DNA of 40,521 nucleotides from Alphaproteobacteria bacterium (GCA_022825195.1 JAJDYL010000154.1:1-40521), one strand, 5' to 3'; shown: positions 26,248 to 35,606, counted from the first letter of the stretch. Translations and numbers: made by a program. The notes: generated from the letters alone by a model not told the origin.

Positions 26248-27152
26248 CAGCAACCGCTCCCCGACGCCAGCGGATGATGGTCGAAGACGGTGCGCCGCAA
26301 CTGCTCCTCCACGACATGCGTGTAGATCTGCGTCGTCGCGATATCGGCGTGGCCGAGCAATTGTTGGAGACTGCGAAGGTCAGCCCCGCCTTCCAGAAGA
26401 TGCGAAGCGAACGCATGGCGCATGACATGCGGCGACACCCTGTCCGGGTCCAGTCCCGCGCGGACCGCCAGTTCGTCCAGCAACTGGCCGACCCGGCGGC
26501 GCGTCAGGTGGCCCTGCTTGCTGCGGGACGGGAACAGCCAGCGCGAGCGTTTGCCGCCGCCGGCATGGCGGGGGTGGCGGACCGCCTTCCAGGCATCGAT
26601 GGCGGCGCGCGCCGGACCGCCGACCGGGACAATCCGTTCGCGTCCGCCCTTGCCGCGCACCGTCAGCCAGTCGCGTCCGGGCGGCACGTCGGACATGGCA
26701 AGGCCCACCAGCTCCGACACGCGCAGCCCGGTGCCGTAGAGCAGTTCCACGATGCAGCCGAGCCTGAGCCGCGCCACGCCGTCATAACTCTCGATGGCCT
26801 CGATCAGCGCCCGCAATTCCTGGACGGCCAGATGGCGCGGCAGCGGTCGGCCGATCTTGGGCGCGTCGAGGCGGTCGGCAGGATTGTCGGGGCGATAGCC
26901 TTCCGCCGCGCAGAACAGGAAGAACTGGCGCAGGGCCGAGCGCCTCCGCGACACCGTCCGGGGAGACAGCCCGTCCTGCAGCAGTCCCGCCAGATAGCCC
27001 CGCAGGTCCTCTTCGCCCGCAACCTCCAGGCCGCCGCCGACCGCCGCCCCCGCGTCTTCCAGGTCGCGGCGGTAGGCGGCGACGGTATTGACGGCCGCTC
27101 CCCGCTCGACAACGAGCGCCTCGAGAAAGGCGTCGAGCGCGGTTGCGGTCAC
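26247..27152 (-). CDS. xerD: Tyrosine recombinase XerD (chromosome dimer resolution)
   Basis: A 301-residue tyrosine recombinase. The N-terminal SAM-like core-binding domain contains NTVAAYRRDLEDAG and LSPRTVSRRRSALRQFFLF. The catalytic residues are all visible: R144 (GTGLRVSE), K168 (GKGGRER), H242 and R245 (SPHVMRHAFASHLL), H268 (LLGHADIATTQIYTH) and the nucleophile Y277. It acts with XerC at dif to resolve chromosome dimers. XerD is preferred to XerC because of the accA neighbour and overall form. The GTG start at 27152 overlaps the upstream stop as GTGA, and the stop overlaps the accA start. It is a housekeeping recombinase, not an integrase of an element: there are no adjacent att-like repeats or cargo. 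Confidence 0.93.
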   Translation of the reverse strand: MTATALDAFLEALVVERGAAVNTVAAYRRDLEDAGAAVGGGLEVAGEEDLRGYLAGLLQDGLSPRTVSRRRSALRQFFLFCAAEGYRPDNPADRLDAPKIGRPLPRHLAVQELRALIEAIESYDGVARLRLGCIVELLYGTGLRVSELVGLAMSDVPPGRDWLTVRGKGGRERIVPVGGPARAAIDAWKAVRHPRHAGGGKRSRWLFPSRSKQGHLTRRRVGQLLDELAVRAGLDPDRVSPHVMRHAFASHLLEGGADLRSLQQLLGHADIATTQIYTHVVEEQLRRTVFDHHPLASGSGC

Positions 27153-28849
27153 CGGGCCGCCTCGACAAAACACTCGAGCGCATAGGCGCGAGCCTCGGCC
27201 GCCAGCCCGACGCCCGCCAGGGCCCGGACTATCGCAGTCGCGGTCGGAACATCGCTTCGGGCCCTGCCGCCCGAGGCAATGACGGCATAAAGCGCAGCCT
27301 CGCCTATCCGCCCTCTCCTGCCGGCGTCGTTCAGCCCGCGCCAGACCACCGGCGCCGGAAACTCGCCCGTCACGCCGTCGAGCCCGGCCAGCAGCGGCGT
27401 CCAGTCGTCCGGGCGAACCGGCTCGCCCACCGCCTCCATCAGCGCAAACAGCATGACTGCGCGTGCGGCGGACCTGTCGCCGCCGGCCTCCAGCCACCGG
27501 CTCAGCCCGTCATCCGACCACGGCACGCGGTTCCCCGCGTCGGCGAGCTTCATCAGCGGCCAGGCGAGAACCGCGTACGCGCCCTCCCCGTCCGGCGTCC
27601 CGTCCCGCTCCGCCGCGGCGAGATACCAGCGTTCCGCAATATCCGGCCGGCCGGCCGCAAGCGCGGCGAGGACGACGTTCCCGGTAACCGGCGCCAATTC
27701 CGGAGACGGTACCACCGCCTCCACGAGCTCGATGGTTGCGGCGGCCAGCGGCACCATCAGTCCGGCACCGAGCGCATCCTCCCAGAGCAGGGACAGGGCT
27801 TCCATCATCGTCTGCGGGTCGGCGGCCGTCGCCTGGACAGCGGTGCGCGCGAGCTTTGCGCGGGGATTGTCGGAATCCCCGGCCCGCAGATAGCGGGAAA
27901 GCAGGGCCTTCGGCTCCAGCATACCGTTCCGCGCGGCTTCCTCGGCCTCCTCGTCCGTCCGGACGAGGCCGGCGCGCGCGCGCACCGCGGCAGGGTCGCT
28001 TCGCAGGCTCCATACCTCGGGCGGTTTCTCCTCCAGCCAGGCCAGCATCGCCACATTCAGGGGCGTGATCGGCCCGTCGTCCGGCAGCGGCGGCGTGCCT
28101 TCGCCGACCGCGCCCAACGCGCGCAGCATCAGGCCCTCGAACAGCGCGTCTCCCTCCGCTTCGACTTCGCGGAGGATGTCGAGGATGAGCCGCGCCCGGT
28201 CCGCATCGCCCGCCTTCGCGGCGCAGAATGCGGCAGTGCGCTGCACATAGGCCGAAGGCGCGCGCATCATTTCCTCGTCCGCAGCCGCGCATGCGGCTTC
28301 GAGGTCGCCCGAGGTCAGGGCCGGGTCCACCGCCTCCAAATCGACCGCCGGAGCCGACGTCCCGAGTCCGGCCGCGTCGGCCAGCAGCGCCGCTTCGCGT
28401 TCGCGGCCCAGGTTCTGCAAATGCCGGACCCGCAGCGGCACAAGACGCGGGCCCTCGCCCTCGGGCGGCGCCGCACCGGCCGCCAGCACCCGGAAGAGCA
28501 CTCGCCTGAGCGATGGCGACGCGACGGTCTGCGGCAGGCTTTCCAGCAGGCGTGAGACCGCCGCCCTCGAACTTCCGCCCCAGAGCGGCAGGCCGAACCC
28601 GCCCTCGAACCCGGGCAGGCCGGCCGAATCGGGGTCGCTCGGCTCGGCCGGCGCAATCAGAACGGTCTGGACCGCCGAAGGCTGCGCCTGGGGCGGCTGT
28701 CGTTCCTGTTCCTGCGTCTCTTCGGCGGCGGGCGGGATATCCGCCGGCATGAGCCGGACGGGCGTCCGTTTCTCGGCAGCCCCCGCGCTTGCGGCGGCGA
28801 GAGCCGCGACGAGGCCGCAAATCAGGCCCCTAGCGAGGGAAACGGTCAT
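27149..28849 (-). CDS. Secreted/periplasmic protein of unknown function
   Basis: A 566-residue protein I do not recognise as a named family. It begins with a clear signal peptide (MTVSLARGLICGLVAALAAA, likely cleaved after AGAA). A Pro/Gln/Glu-rich linker of about 50 residues (EETQEQERQPPQAQPSA) follows, then an almost entirely helical, Ala/Leu-rich body. That body has many short paired helices reminiscent of TPR-like or alpha-solenoid proteins (for example AALLADAAGLG, AACAAADEEM, AFCAAKAGDADRARLIL). No catalytic motif is seen. It sits between a 49-residue membrane protein and xerD, overlapping both, so it is expressed with xerD-accA. A scaffold or envelope role is plausible but unproven. 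Confidence 0.8.
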   Translation of the reverse strand: MTVSLARGLICGLVAALAAASAGAAEKRTPVRLMPADIPPAAEETQEQERQPPQAQPSAVQTVLIAPAEPSDPDSAGLPGFEGGFGLPLWGGSSRAAVSRLLESLPQTVASPSLRRVLFRVLAAGAAPPEGEGPRLVPLRVRHLQNLGREREAALLADAAGLGTSAPAVDLEAVDPALTSGDLEAACAAADEEMMRAPSAYVQRTAAFCAAKAGDADRARLILDILREVEAEGDALFEGLMLRALGAVGEGTPPLPDDGPITPLNVAMLAWLEEKPPEVWSLRSDPAAVRARAGLVRTDEEAEEAARNGMLEPKALLSRYLRAGDSDNPRAKLARTAVQATAADPQTMMEALSLLWEDALGAGLMVPLAAATIELVEAVVPSPELAPVTGNVVLAALAAGRPDIAERWYLAAAERDGTPDGEGAYAVLAWPLMKLADAGNRVPWSDDGLSRWLEAGGDRSAARAVMLFALMEAVGEPVRPDDWTPLLAGLDGVTGEFPAPVVWRGLNDAGRRGRIGEAALYAVIASGGRARSDVPTATAIVRALAGVGLAAEARAYALECFVEAAR

Positions 28850-28979
28850 CCGGCAGCACTTTCTCCACCTCCCTTTCGGGCGGCGGCGATTCGACGAAAC
28901 CGAAATACAGCAACCCGGCCACCACTGCCGCGCCGAGTAGCCCGGCCAGCACGTTCAGGACCAGTCTCCGAGCGTCCAT
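28830..28979 (-). CDS. 49-residue single-pass membrane protein
   Basis: A short gene starting MDARRLVLNVLAGLLG. One hydrophobic segment (about residues 6-28, ending GLLYFGFVE) is followed by a charged tail with PPPEREVEKVLPDD. The ATG at 28979 has an excellent ribosome site (GAGGAAGG about 5 bases upstream). Its stop lies 20 bases inside the next gene, the secreted protein, consistent with translational coupling. Topology is probably inner membrane, N-in, with a periplasmic C-terminal tail. It may be a partner or assembly factor of the secreted protein. It leads the minus-strand operon opposite aroK. Confidence 0.75.
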   Translation of the reverse strand: MDARRLVLNVLAGLLGAAVVAGLLYFGFVESPPPEREVEKVLPDDRFPR

Positions 28980-29118
28980 AGCCCTTCCTCGCAATCGCCT
29001 TCCGGGGTGACGGTCCAGCGCTCATTCCCGATAATGGATTCTAACCAAAGTCGTTCAAGGGCGCGAATGCGGCAAAAACGAGGCTTTGCTTCCCGCCCAA
29101 GACGCCCATATCCCGGGA

Positions 29119-29679
29119 ATGCGATTCATAAGTCTGTCCAAAACCGTCGTTCTGATCGGCATGATGGGAGCCGGCAAGACCAAGGTCGGCCGGCTGTTGG
29201 CGCAGCGCCTCGGGCTCGGATTCACCGATGCCGACAATGAAATCCAGGAAGCGGCCGGCTGCTCCATCGAAGTTATTTTCGAAACGCGGGGCGAAGCCGT
29301 TTTCCGGGAAGGCGAGCGCAAGGTCATTGCGCGCCTGCTCGACGGGCCCGTGCAGGTGCTCGCTACCGGCGGCGGCGCCTTCCAGAACGCCTCCACGCGC
29401 GCCGTCATCGCAGAGCGGGCGGTGTCGGTGTGGCTGAAGGCCGATTTCGACGTGCTCTGGGAGCGCGTATCGCGGCGTAGCAACCGTCCGATGCTGATGA
29501 CGGCGGACCCGCGGCGCACCCTCGCCGACCTGATCGAGCAGCGCTACCCGGTCTATGCGCTCGCAGACCTGACCGTGGTCAGCGGTGCGGGGCCGGTCGA
29601 GGACACCGTGGCACGGGTGGAAGATGCGCTGCGCGGGGCAGGTTTTCTGGCGGGCGCGCATGCGGGGACCAACCGATGA
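29119..29679 (+). CDS. aroK: Shikimate kinase
   Basis: A 186-residue P-loop kinase. Walker A is GMMGAGKT (residues 14-21). FTDADNEIQ (about 35-43) carries the shikimate/Mg2+-binding Asp, FREGERKVI has the shikimate-binding Arg, ATGGGAF (about 82-88) is the Gly-rich Walker-B-like block, and SRRSNRPML is the lid. It phosphorylates shikimate for aromatic amino acid synthesis. The ATG at 29119 is chosen over a TTG 33 bases earlier, because the added residues (LPAQDAHIPG) are not family-like; a GGGA sits just ahead. Its stop overlaps the aroB start by 4 bp (ATGA). Confidence 0.95.
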   Translation: MRFISLSKTVVLIGMMGAGKTKVGRLLAQRLGLGFTDADNEIQEAAGCSIEVIFETRGEAVFREGERKVIARLLDGPVQVLATGGGAFQNASTRAVIAERAVSVWLKADFDVLWERVSRRSNRPMLMTADPRRTLADLIEQRYPVYALADLTVVSGAGPVEDTVARVEDALRGAGFLAGAHAGTNR

Positions 29680-30791
29680 GCGGGGCGCGGAAAATCGCGG
29701 TCGGTCTCGGCGAACGCAGCTACGACATAATCGCCGGACCCGGCCTGATGGAATGCGCGGGCGAGTATCTGCTCCCGGTGCTCAAGCGCCGCCGCGTGGC
29801 GGTGGTCACGGATGAGAATGTGGCCTCCCGCCACCTTCCGCGACTGGCAGCCGGCCTCGACTCGGCCGATATCGGGTTTACGCCGGTTGTGCTGCCGCCG
29901 GGCGAGGCGACCAAGTCCTTCCGCCACCTCGAAGACCTGCTGAACCGGTTGCTCGACGCAGGCCTGGACCGCGGCGGCTGCATCCTCGCGCTCGGCGGCG
30001 GCGTGGTGGGCGACCTGGCTGGCTTTGCCGCAGCCATCCTGCTGCGCGGCATCGACTATGTGCAGATACCGACCACCCTGCTGGCGCAGGTGGACAGCGC
30101 CGTCGGCGGCAAGACGGCCATAGACGCGCCGCAGGGCAAGAACCTGGTCGGCGCCTTCCACCAGCCGCGCCTCGTGCTCGCCGACACGACGTCGCTCGGC
30201 ACCCTGCCCGAACGCGAACTCCGGGCGGGCTACGCGGAGGTGGTGAAATACGGCTTGATCGATCGCCCCGACTTTTTCTGCTGGCTGGAGGCCAACGGCG
30301 CGCGCGTGCTGGCCCGCGACGACGACGCGCTCGCCCACGCGATCGCCGTCAGCTGCGAGGCGAAGGCCGATGTCGTGGCCGCCGACGAGCGCGAGGCCGG
30401 GCGCCGCGCCCTGCTCAATCTGGGCCATACCTTCGGGCACGCCTTCGAGGCGGAAGCCGGCTTCGGCGACGCGCTGCTGCACGGCGAAGCGGTTGCGCTC
30501 GGCATGGTGCTGGCATTCCGCCTGTCGGCGCGGCTGGGCCTGTGCCCCGAAGCGGACCTGGAAAGGATGCGCGGGCATCTCGCGGGCGCGGACCTGCCCG
30601 TGGACCCGCCGGGCGCCAACGCCTCCGCCGGACGCCGGGACGCGCTGATCGGCCGGATGCGCCGCGACAAGAAGGCCGAGGCCGGCAGGATCGTGCTGGT
30701 GCTGGCGCGCGGGATCGGGCGCGCCTTCGTCCACCGCGATGTCGGGGAAGCAACGCTCGCGGCCCTGCTCGACGAGGCGCTGGCCGCATGA
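29676..30791 (+). CDS. aroB: 3-dehydroquinate synthase
   Basis: A 371-residue enzyme of family length. It has the NAD+-binding block [21 protein letters not shown], then [40 protein letters not shown], and the Zn2+-ligand His motif [11 protein letters not shown] followed by [11 protein letters not shown]. It converts DAHP to 3-dehydroquinate, the second step of the shikimate pathway. It overlaps aroK at its start and the CNNM/CorC gene at its end, both as ATGA, so the three genes are one translationally coupled unit. Confidence 0.97.
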   Translation: MSGARKIAVGLGERSYDIIAGPGLMECAGEYLLPVLKRRRVAVVTDENVASRHLPRLAAGLDSADIGFTPVVLPPGEATKSFRHLEDLLNRLLDAGLDRGGCILALGGGVVGDLAGFAAAILLRGIDYVQIPTTLLAQVDSAVGGKTAIDAPQGKNLVGAFHQPRLVLADTTSLGTLPERELRAGYAEVVKYGLIDRPDFFCWLEANGARVLARDDDALAHAIAVSCEAKADVVAADEREAGRRALLNLGHTFGHAFEAEAGFGDALLHGEAVALGMVLAFRLSARLGLCPEADLERMRGHLAGADLPVDPPGANASAGRRDALIGRMRRDKKAEAGRIVLVLARGIGRAFVHRDVGEATLAALLDEALAA

Positions 30792-32050
30792 CGACGGAGT
30801 TCTGGATCGTCATCGGCGCCATACTGGCGCTGCTGGTGCTCTCGGCGTTCTTCTCCGGGTCCGAGACGGCGCTCACCGCCGTCAGCAGCGCGCGCATGCA
30901 CCACCGCGCCCGCCGGGGTGATGCGCGCGCCGCGGCCGTGCGCCGCCTCCGCGCCGACCGGGAAGGGTTGATCGCCGCGATCCTGCTCGGCAACAACCTG
31001 GTCAACATACTGGCCGCCTCGCTGGCGACGAGCCTGCTGATCGGCCTGTTCGGGGAGGCCGGGGTCGCCTACGCGACCGCGGGAATGACCGTGCTGATCC
31101 TGGTCTTCGCCGAGGTGCTGCCCAAGACCTACGCCTTCAACCGCGCCGACCGGGTCGCGCCGGCCGTCGCGCCGGGGATCGCCATTCTGGTCCGGGTTTT
31201 CGGGCCGCCGGCGCTGACCGTCCAATGGGTCGTGCGCGGCATCCTTCGCCTGTTCGGCATCGCGGGCGGTTCGCCGGGCGGATCCGAGGAGCATGAGGAA
31301 GAGCTCAGGGGGGCGATCGAACTGCATCGCGGCGAGGGCGAGGAAATCCGCGACGAGCGGCGGATGCTGCGCAGCGTGCTGGACCTCGGCGATGTGTCGG
31401 TCGGCGAGGTGATGACCCACCGGCGCAACATGGCGATGGTGGACCTCTCGCTGCCGCCGGAGGACCTCGTCGCCCAGGTGCTCGCCAGCCCCTATACCCG
31501 CCTGCCGCTCTGGCGCGACGATCCCGACAACATTGTCGGCGTGCTGCATGCCAAGGCGCTCCTGCGGTCGCTGCACGAAACGGGCGCGGCCAGCCTGGAT
31601 GCGGCTGCGCTCGCGGCCAGGCCCTGGTTCATCCCCGACCAGACCACCCTGCTCGACCAGTTGCACGCCTTCCGGCGCCGGCGGGAACATTTCGCCCTTG
31701 TCGTGGACGAATACGGTGCGCTGATGGGGCTGGTGACGCTGGAGGACATTCTGGAGGAAATCGTCGGCGACATCGCCGACGAGCACGACATCGCCGTGCC
31801 GGGCGTGCGCGCCGAACCCGACGGCTCCTATGTGTGCAGCGGCGGCGTAACCATTCGCGACCTGAACCGCGAATTCGAATGGTCGCTGCCGGACCAGGAC
31901 GCGACCACCATCGCGGGCCTGATGCTGCGCGAGTCGCGGCGCATCCCGACGCCCGGCCAGGCCTTCGATGTCCACGGCTTCCGCTTCGAGGTGCTGCGCC
32001 GCAACCGCCAGCAGATTGCGACCATCCGCATCACGCCGCCCAGGCGGTGA
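30788..32050 (+). CDS. CNNM/DUF21-CBS-CorC/HlyC family membrane protein
   Basis: A 420-residue protein. The DUF21/CNNM transmembrane domain covers about residues 5-140, with the diagnostic [11 protein letters not shown] (21-31) and [17 protein letters not shown]-domain pair follows, containing [13 protein letters not shown] and [36 protein letters not shown]-terminal CorC/HlyC domain has [14 protein letters not shown] and ends at [16 protein letters not shown]. Relatives transport or sense Mg2+/Co2+. The position directly after aroB is a conserved alphaproteobacterial arrangement with no known pathway link. Confidence 0.93.
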   Translation: MTTEFWIVIGAILALLVLSAFFSGSETALTAVSSARMHHRARRGDARAAAVRRLRADREGLIAAILLGNNLVNILAASLATSLLIGLFGEAGVAYATAGMTVLILVFAEVLPKTYAFNRADRVAPAVAPGIAILVRVFGPPALTVQWVVRGILRLFGIAGGSPGGSEEHEEELRGAIELHRGEGEEIRDERRMLRSVLDLGDVSVGEVMTHRRNMAMVDLSLPPEDLVAQVLASPYTRLPLWRDDPDNIVGVLHAKALLRSLHETGAASLDAAALAARPWFIPDQTTLLDQLHAFRRRREHFALVVDEYGALMGLVTLEDILEEIVGDIADEHDIAVPGVRAEPDGSYVCSGGVTIRDLNREFEWSLPDQDATTIAGLMLRESRRIPTPGQAFDVHGFRFEVLRRNRQQIATIRITPPRR

Positions 32051-32071
32051 CGACAGGGCCGCGCCGGCGGC

Positions 32072-32077
32072 TATAAT
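32072..32077 (+). promoter_or_regulatory. Candidate -10 box TATAAT for the crotonase cluster
   Basis: An exact TATAAT lies within GGCTATAATCCGCGCGA, 32 bases before the crotonase ATG, with a GAGGGAGGG ribosome site in between. The upstream GTGACG (32047-32052) is only a weak -35 at 19-base spacing. Its position in a short intergenic gap between two co-directional genes supports a new transcript starting about 32084. Confidence 0.55.
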
Positions 32078-32103
32078 CCGCGCGACTTCGAGGGAGGGCC
32101 CCC

Positions 32104-32883
32104 ATGGCCGAGCGCGAATATTGCACCGTCGAGCGCGACGGGCGCCTGCTGATCGTCACGCTGAACCGCCCGGAGCGCTACAACGCGCTGCACTGGCCGG
32201 CGCATTTCGAGCTGGCGGAAGTCTGGGACGAGTTCGCCGCCGACCCCGAACTCTGGGTCGCCATCGTCACCGGCGCGGGCGACAAGGCGTTCTGCGCCGG
32301 CAACGACCTGCGCTTCCAGGCCGAAGGCAATGTCCGCAAGCGCTGCCCGACCGGTTTCGCCGGCCTTACCGACCGCTACGACCTGAACAAGCCCGTCATC
32401 GCCGCCGTCAACGGCTTTGCGATGGGCGGCGGGTTCGAGATCGCGCTTGCCTGCGACCTGATCGTCGCGGCCGAGAACGCGATCTTCGCTCTGCCGGAGC
32501 CGCGCGTCGGCCTGATGGCGGGCGCCGGCGGAGTCCACCGCCTGCCGCGGATCATCGGCCCGAAGCGGGCGCTCGGCATGATCCTGACCGGACGGCGCGT
32601 CGGCGCTGCCGAGGGTCGGGAACTCGGCTTCGTCAACGAGGTCGTTCCCGAGGGCGAGGCGGTCGCGGGCGCGCGGCGCTGGGCCGACCAGATACTCGAA
32701 TGCGCGCCCATCTCGATCCGCGCCTCGAAGGAAGCGGTCTATGCAGGCATGAACGAATCGACCCTCCAGGCGGCCATTGCCCGCACCTATGAGGAGCAGC
32801 ATGTGCTGATCGACAGCGCCGACTATATCGAGGGCCCGAAGGCGTTCGCCGAGAAGCGCCCGCCGGTCTGGCGGAACGCATGA
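32104..32883 (+). CDS. Enoyl-CoA hydratase/isomerase (crotonase) family protein
   Basis: A 259-residue crotonase. Oxyanion-hole segments are KAFCAGNDLRF and NGFAMGGGFEIALACDL. The first catalytic Glu is E132 in FALPEPRVGLMAGAGG. At the place of the second catalytic Glu of true hydratases (ALxMExxLTG), this protein has Gly158 (RALGMILTG). That suggests an isomerase-, racemase- or hydrolase-like reaction rather than standard beta-oxidation hydration. GNDLRFQ with a long insert around KRCPTGFAGLTDRYD is also atypical. The last codon overlaps the aminotransferase start (ATGA), so the two are coupled. Confidence 0.9.
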   Translation: MAEREYCTVERDGRLLIVTLNRPERYNALHWPAHFELAEVWDEFAADPELWVAIVTGAGDKAFCAGNDLRFQAEGNVRKRCPTGFAGLTDRYDLNKPVIAAVNGFAMGGGFEIALACDLIVAAENAIFALPEPRVGLMAGAGGVHRLPRIIGPKRALGMILTGRRVGAAEGRELGFVNEVVPEGEAVAGARRWADQILECAPISIRASKEAVYAGMNESTLQAAIARTYEEQHVLIDSADYIEGPKAFAEKRPPVWRNA

Positions 32884-33746
32884 TGGAGCCGCAAACCTGG
32901 ATCGACGGCGTCTGGCACGCCGGCAACCCGCCGATCTTCGGGCCGATGACGCACGGGGCCTGGATGGCCTCGGTCGCCTTCGACGGCGCCAGGGCCTTCG
33001 AGGGCGTGACGCCGGACCTCGACCGCCACTCGCAGCGCGCCATCGACTCCGCGCGCTCGCTCGGCCTCGCGCCGGATATCCGGGCCGAGGAAATCGCCAG
33101 GCTCGCCGTCGAGGGCGTGCGGCGCTTCCCGGAGGGGACGGAACTCTACATCCGCCCGCTGTTCTGGGCCGACCGCGGCTTCGTGGAGCCGGACGCGGAC
33201 TCGACGCGCTTCATGCTCACGCTCTTCGAGCTGCCGCTCCCCGCGGCCGACGAGACCGTGACCGCGGCCGTTGCCGAAGAGCGCAGGCCGCGCCCCTCCA
33301 TGGCGCCGACCGACGCCAAGGCGTCGTGCCTCTACCCGAACGTGCAGCGGATGCTCCGCAAGGCGCGGCAGCGGGGGTTCTCGACGGCGGTGGTGCTCGA
33401 CCCCGACGACAAGGTGGCGGAGTTCGCGACCGCCAACCTGTTCATGGTCCGCGACGGCAAGGTGGCCACGCCCGCCGACAACGGCACTTTCCTCAACGGC
33501 ATCACCCGCCAGCGGCTCATCGGGCTGCTGCGGGAGGACGGACACGATGTCGCCGAACGGACCGTCGGGCTGGAGGAGCTGATGGAGGCCGACGAGGTCT
33601 TCGCGACCGGCAACGCGCCGAAGGTGGTCTCCGCGAGCCGCATCGAGGACCGCGACTTCCAGCCCGGCCCGGTGGCCCGGCGCGCCCGGGAGCTTTACTG
33701 GGAATTCGCCCACGCCCACGGGAAGCCGGAGGATTTCGGCCTCTAG
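32880..33746 (+). CDS. Class IV (branched-chain-type) PLP aminotransferase
   Basis: A 288-residue fold-type IV PLP enzyme. It opens with WIDGVWHAGNPPIFGPMTHGAWMASVAFDGARAFEG, the usual start of BCAT-like proteins. Lys147 in APTDAKASCLYPN is the likely Schiff-base lysine, and EFATANLFMVRDG supplies the Glu/Asn that contact the pyridine and phosphate. NGITRQRLIGLL and ATGNAPKVV are the remaining phosphate-cup blocks. The 'AKxxGNY' of real IlvE is replaced by AKASCLYPN, so branched-chain specificity is doubtful; D-amino acid or amine donors are equally possible. It overlaps the crotonase by 4 bp. Confidence 0.88.
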   Translation: MMEPQTWIDGVWHAGNPPIFGPMTHGAWMASVAFDGARAFEGVTPDLDRHSQRAIDSARSLGLAPDIRAEEIARLAVEGVRRFPEGTELYIRPLFWADRGFVEPDADSTRFMLTLFELPLPAADETVTAAVAEERRPRPSMAPTDAKASCLYPNVQRMLRKARQRGFSTAVVLDPDDKVAEFATANLFMVRDGKVATPADNGTFLNGITRQRLIGLLREDGHDVAERTVGLEELMEADEVFATGNAPKVVSASRIEDRDFQPGPVARRARELYWEFAHAHGKPEDFGL

Positions 33747-33782
33747 ACCAGGACCTGCCCCGTAACAGGAGAAACGCCCAAC

Positions 33783-34409
33783 ATGGCGCTCACGATCTAC
33801 GGCATCGCCTTCAGCCGCGCCTTCCGCTCGCTCTGGGCGGCGAACGAACTCGGGCTCGACTACACCCACGTGCCGACGCATTTCATGAAGGAGTCGAAGC
33901 AGCCGGACTATCTGGCCGTCAATCCGAACGGGCGCGTGCCGGCGATGGTGGACGGGGATGTCGTCCTCTTCGAGTCGATGGCGATCAACCTCTACCTGGC
34001 CCGTACCTACGGCGCGCCGCTTCGCATCGACGATCCCGTCGACGAGGCGCGGGCGGTGCAGTGGAGCTTCTGGGGGATCACGGAGCTGGAGAGCACGCTG
34101 CTCAGGGCGATGTTCACCTCGCTCGGCCTGTTCGGCGAGGAGGCGGACCCCGCCAAGGCCAACGAAACGCTGAACAAGGGCGCCGGCCGCGCGCTCACGG
34201 TGCTCGACCGGCATCTGGACGGCCGCGACTGGCTCGTGGGCGGCAATTTCAGCGTCGCCGACCTGAATGTCGCCGGCGTGCTGAACCTCGCGCTTTCCGG
34301 CCGGCTGGACCTTTCCCCGTGGCCGAATGTCAAGGGCTGGCTCGACCGCTGCTACGGCCGGCCGGGTGCGATGAAGACGCTGGAAATGGCCCGCTCGGCG
34401 AGCCGCTGA
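33783..34409 (+). CDS. Glutathione S-transferase family protein
   Basis: A 208-residue GST. The thioredoxin-like half has GIAFSRAFRSLWAANELGLDY (Ser near residue 11 as likely glutathione contact), NPNGRVPAMVDGD (cis-Pro) and LFESMAINLYLA (the ES motif). The helical C-terminal half contains NFSVADLNVAG. It is unrelated in sub-type to the YfcG-like GST at 6080-6784. An AGGAG ribosome site lies 12 bases upstream of the ATG. It sits in a catabolic-looking run, so a conjugation or isomerisation step in that pathway is conceivable (inference). Confidence 0.9.
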   Translation: MALTIYGIAFSRAFRSLWAANELGLDYTHVPTHFMKESKQPDYLAVNPNGRVPAMVDGDVVLFESMAINLYLARTYGAPLRIDDPVDEARAVQWSFWGITELESTLLRAMFTSLGLFGEEADPAKANETLNKGAGRALTVLDRHLDGRDWLVGGNFSVADLNVAGVLNLALSGRLDLSPWPNVKGWLDRCYGRPGAMKTLEMARSASR

Positions 34410-34433
34410 ACCTTCCGGCGACGGGAGGCGGCA

Positions 34434-35606
34434 ATGAAGATCGCGCATGTCGAGGCCGTCGCGCTCGCCGTCCCGATGAAGCAGGGGATCGCGGCCCCGA
34501 TCAGCATGCCGCGGGCCGGCGAGACCGCCGGAATCGTCTTCAGGGAATACCGCTCGGTCATCGTCCGCATCCGCACGGATGACGGCATCGAGGGCGTCGG
34601 CGAGTGCATGACGCGCCTCTCGGGAACGGCGCTCAGGGATATCGTCAACTATGTCGCACCGCTGCTGGTTGGCAGGGACCCGCGCGATGTCGAATATCTC
34701 TGGGACCTGCTCTGGTCGGTGATGATGAACCGGGGCCACCAGAAGGGCTTCTACCTGGAGGCGATGGCCGGCATCGATACCGCGCTCTGGGATATCTGGG
34801 GCAAGTCGGCAGGGGTGCCGGTATGGCGGCTGCTCGGCGGCAGGACCAACCCGAAGCTCTGGGCCTACGCTTCCTCGCTCCGGCTGCGCGACATCGGCAT
34901 CCTCCGCGAGGAGATCGACGCGCACAAGGCGGGCGGCTTCAACGCGATGAAGGTCAAGATCGGCAAGGATCCCATGGACTGGCGCGGGGAAATCCGCACC
35001 GTCGAGCAGATCCGGGACCATGCCGGCGACGGCATCACCCTGATGGCGGACGTGAACTGCGGCTACGGGCACGACCGCAAGACCGCGCTCCAGGTCGGCC
35101 GGGCGCTGGAGGCGCTGGGCCTCTACTGGTACGAGGAGCCGCTGGCGCCCGACGACATCGACGGCTACGCCTTTCTCCGGGAGCATCTCGGCATCCGCAT
35201 CGCCACCGGCGAAGCCGACTTCAACCGGTTCAGCTTCGCGCGCTTCTTCAAGCGCGACGCGATAGACATCGTGCAACACGATGCCGCACGGGCCGGGGGC
35301 ATAACCGAGGCGCGGAAGATCGCCGACATGGCGTCCGCCTTCCGGGTGCTCTACGCCCCGCATACCGGCAGCTCGTCCAACATCGTCATGGCGGTGTCGC
35401 TGCACCTGGCGACCTATGCGCCCAATTTCCTCATCTACGAATACATGCAGAGCGACTGGAACCGGGAGGAACCCAACCCGTTGCGGCGGGACCTGTGCGA
35501 TCTGCCCGTGAAGTCGTTCGAGGACGGCTACCTGGAAATGGAGGACCGGCCGGGCCTCGGCATCACGCTCAACGAGGAGATCGTCGAAAGATACCGCCTG
35601 CCCTGA
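34434..35606 (+). CDS. Enolase-superfamily (mandelate racemase subgroup) dehydratase/racemase
   Basis: A 390-residue protein with a capping domain and a (beta/alpha)7 barrel. Lys173-x-Lys175 (KVKIG) is the KxK base. Metal ligands are Asp206 (ADVNCGY), Glu235 (YEEPL) and Glu260 (ATGEADF). Asp283 (QHDAARAGG) and His310 (YAPHTG) form the His/Asp dyad. This combination places it in the mandelate racemase subgroup, most members of which dehydrate acid sugars. Substrate unknown: the acid-sugar specificity loop (residues 15-40, MKQGIAAPISMPRAGET) does not match a family I can name. It starts 24 bases after the GST stop. Confidence 0.9.
   Translation: MKIAHVEAVALAVPMKQGIAAPISMPRAGETAGIVFREYRSVIVRIRTDDGIEGVGECMTRLSGTALRDIVNYVAPLLVGRDPRDVEYLWDLLWSVMMNRGHQKGFYLEAMAGIDTALWDIWGKSAGVPVWRLLGGRTNPKLWAYASSLRLRDIGILREEIDAHKAGGFNAMKVKIGKDPMDWRGEIRTVEQIRDHAGDGITLMADVNCGYGHDRKTALQVGRALEALGLYWYEEPLAPDDIDGYAFLREHLGIRIATGEADFNRFSFARFFKRDAIDIVQHDAARAGGITEARKIADMASAFRVLYAPHTGSSSNIVMAVSLHLATYAPNFLIYEYMQSDWNREEPNPLRRDLCDLPVKSFEDGYLEMEDRPGLGITLNEEIVERYRLP

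Noticed and set aside
26247..27152. XerD considered as an integrase of a mobile island
   Set aside because: Gene order with accA and the overlapping operon indicate the housekeeping recombinase; no att-like direct repeats or tRNA nearby.
32823..35405. Minus-strand open frame of about 860 codons
   Set aside because: Antisense to four well-supported plus-strand genes; no recognisable domain.
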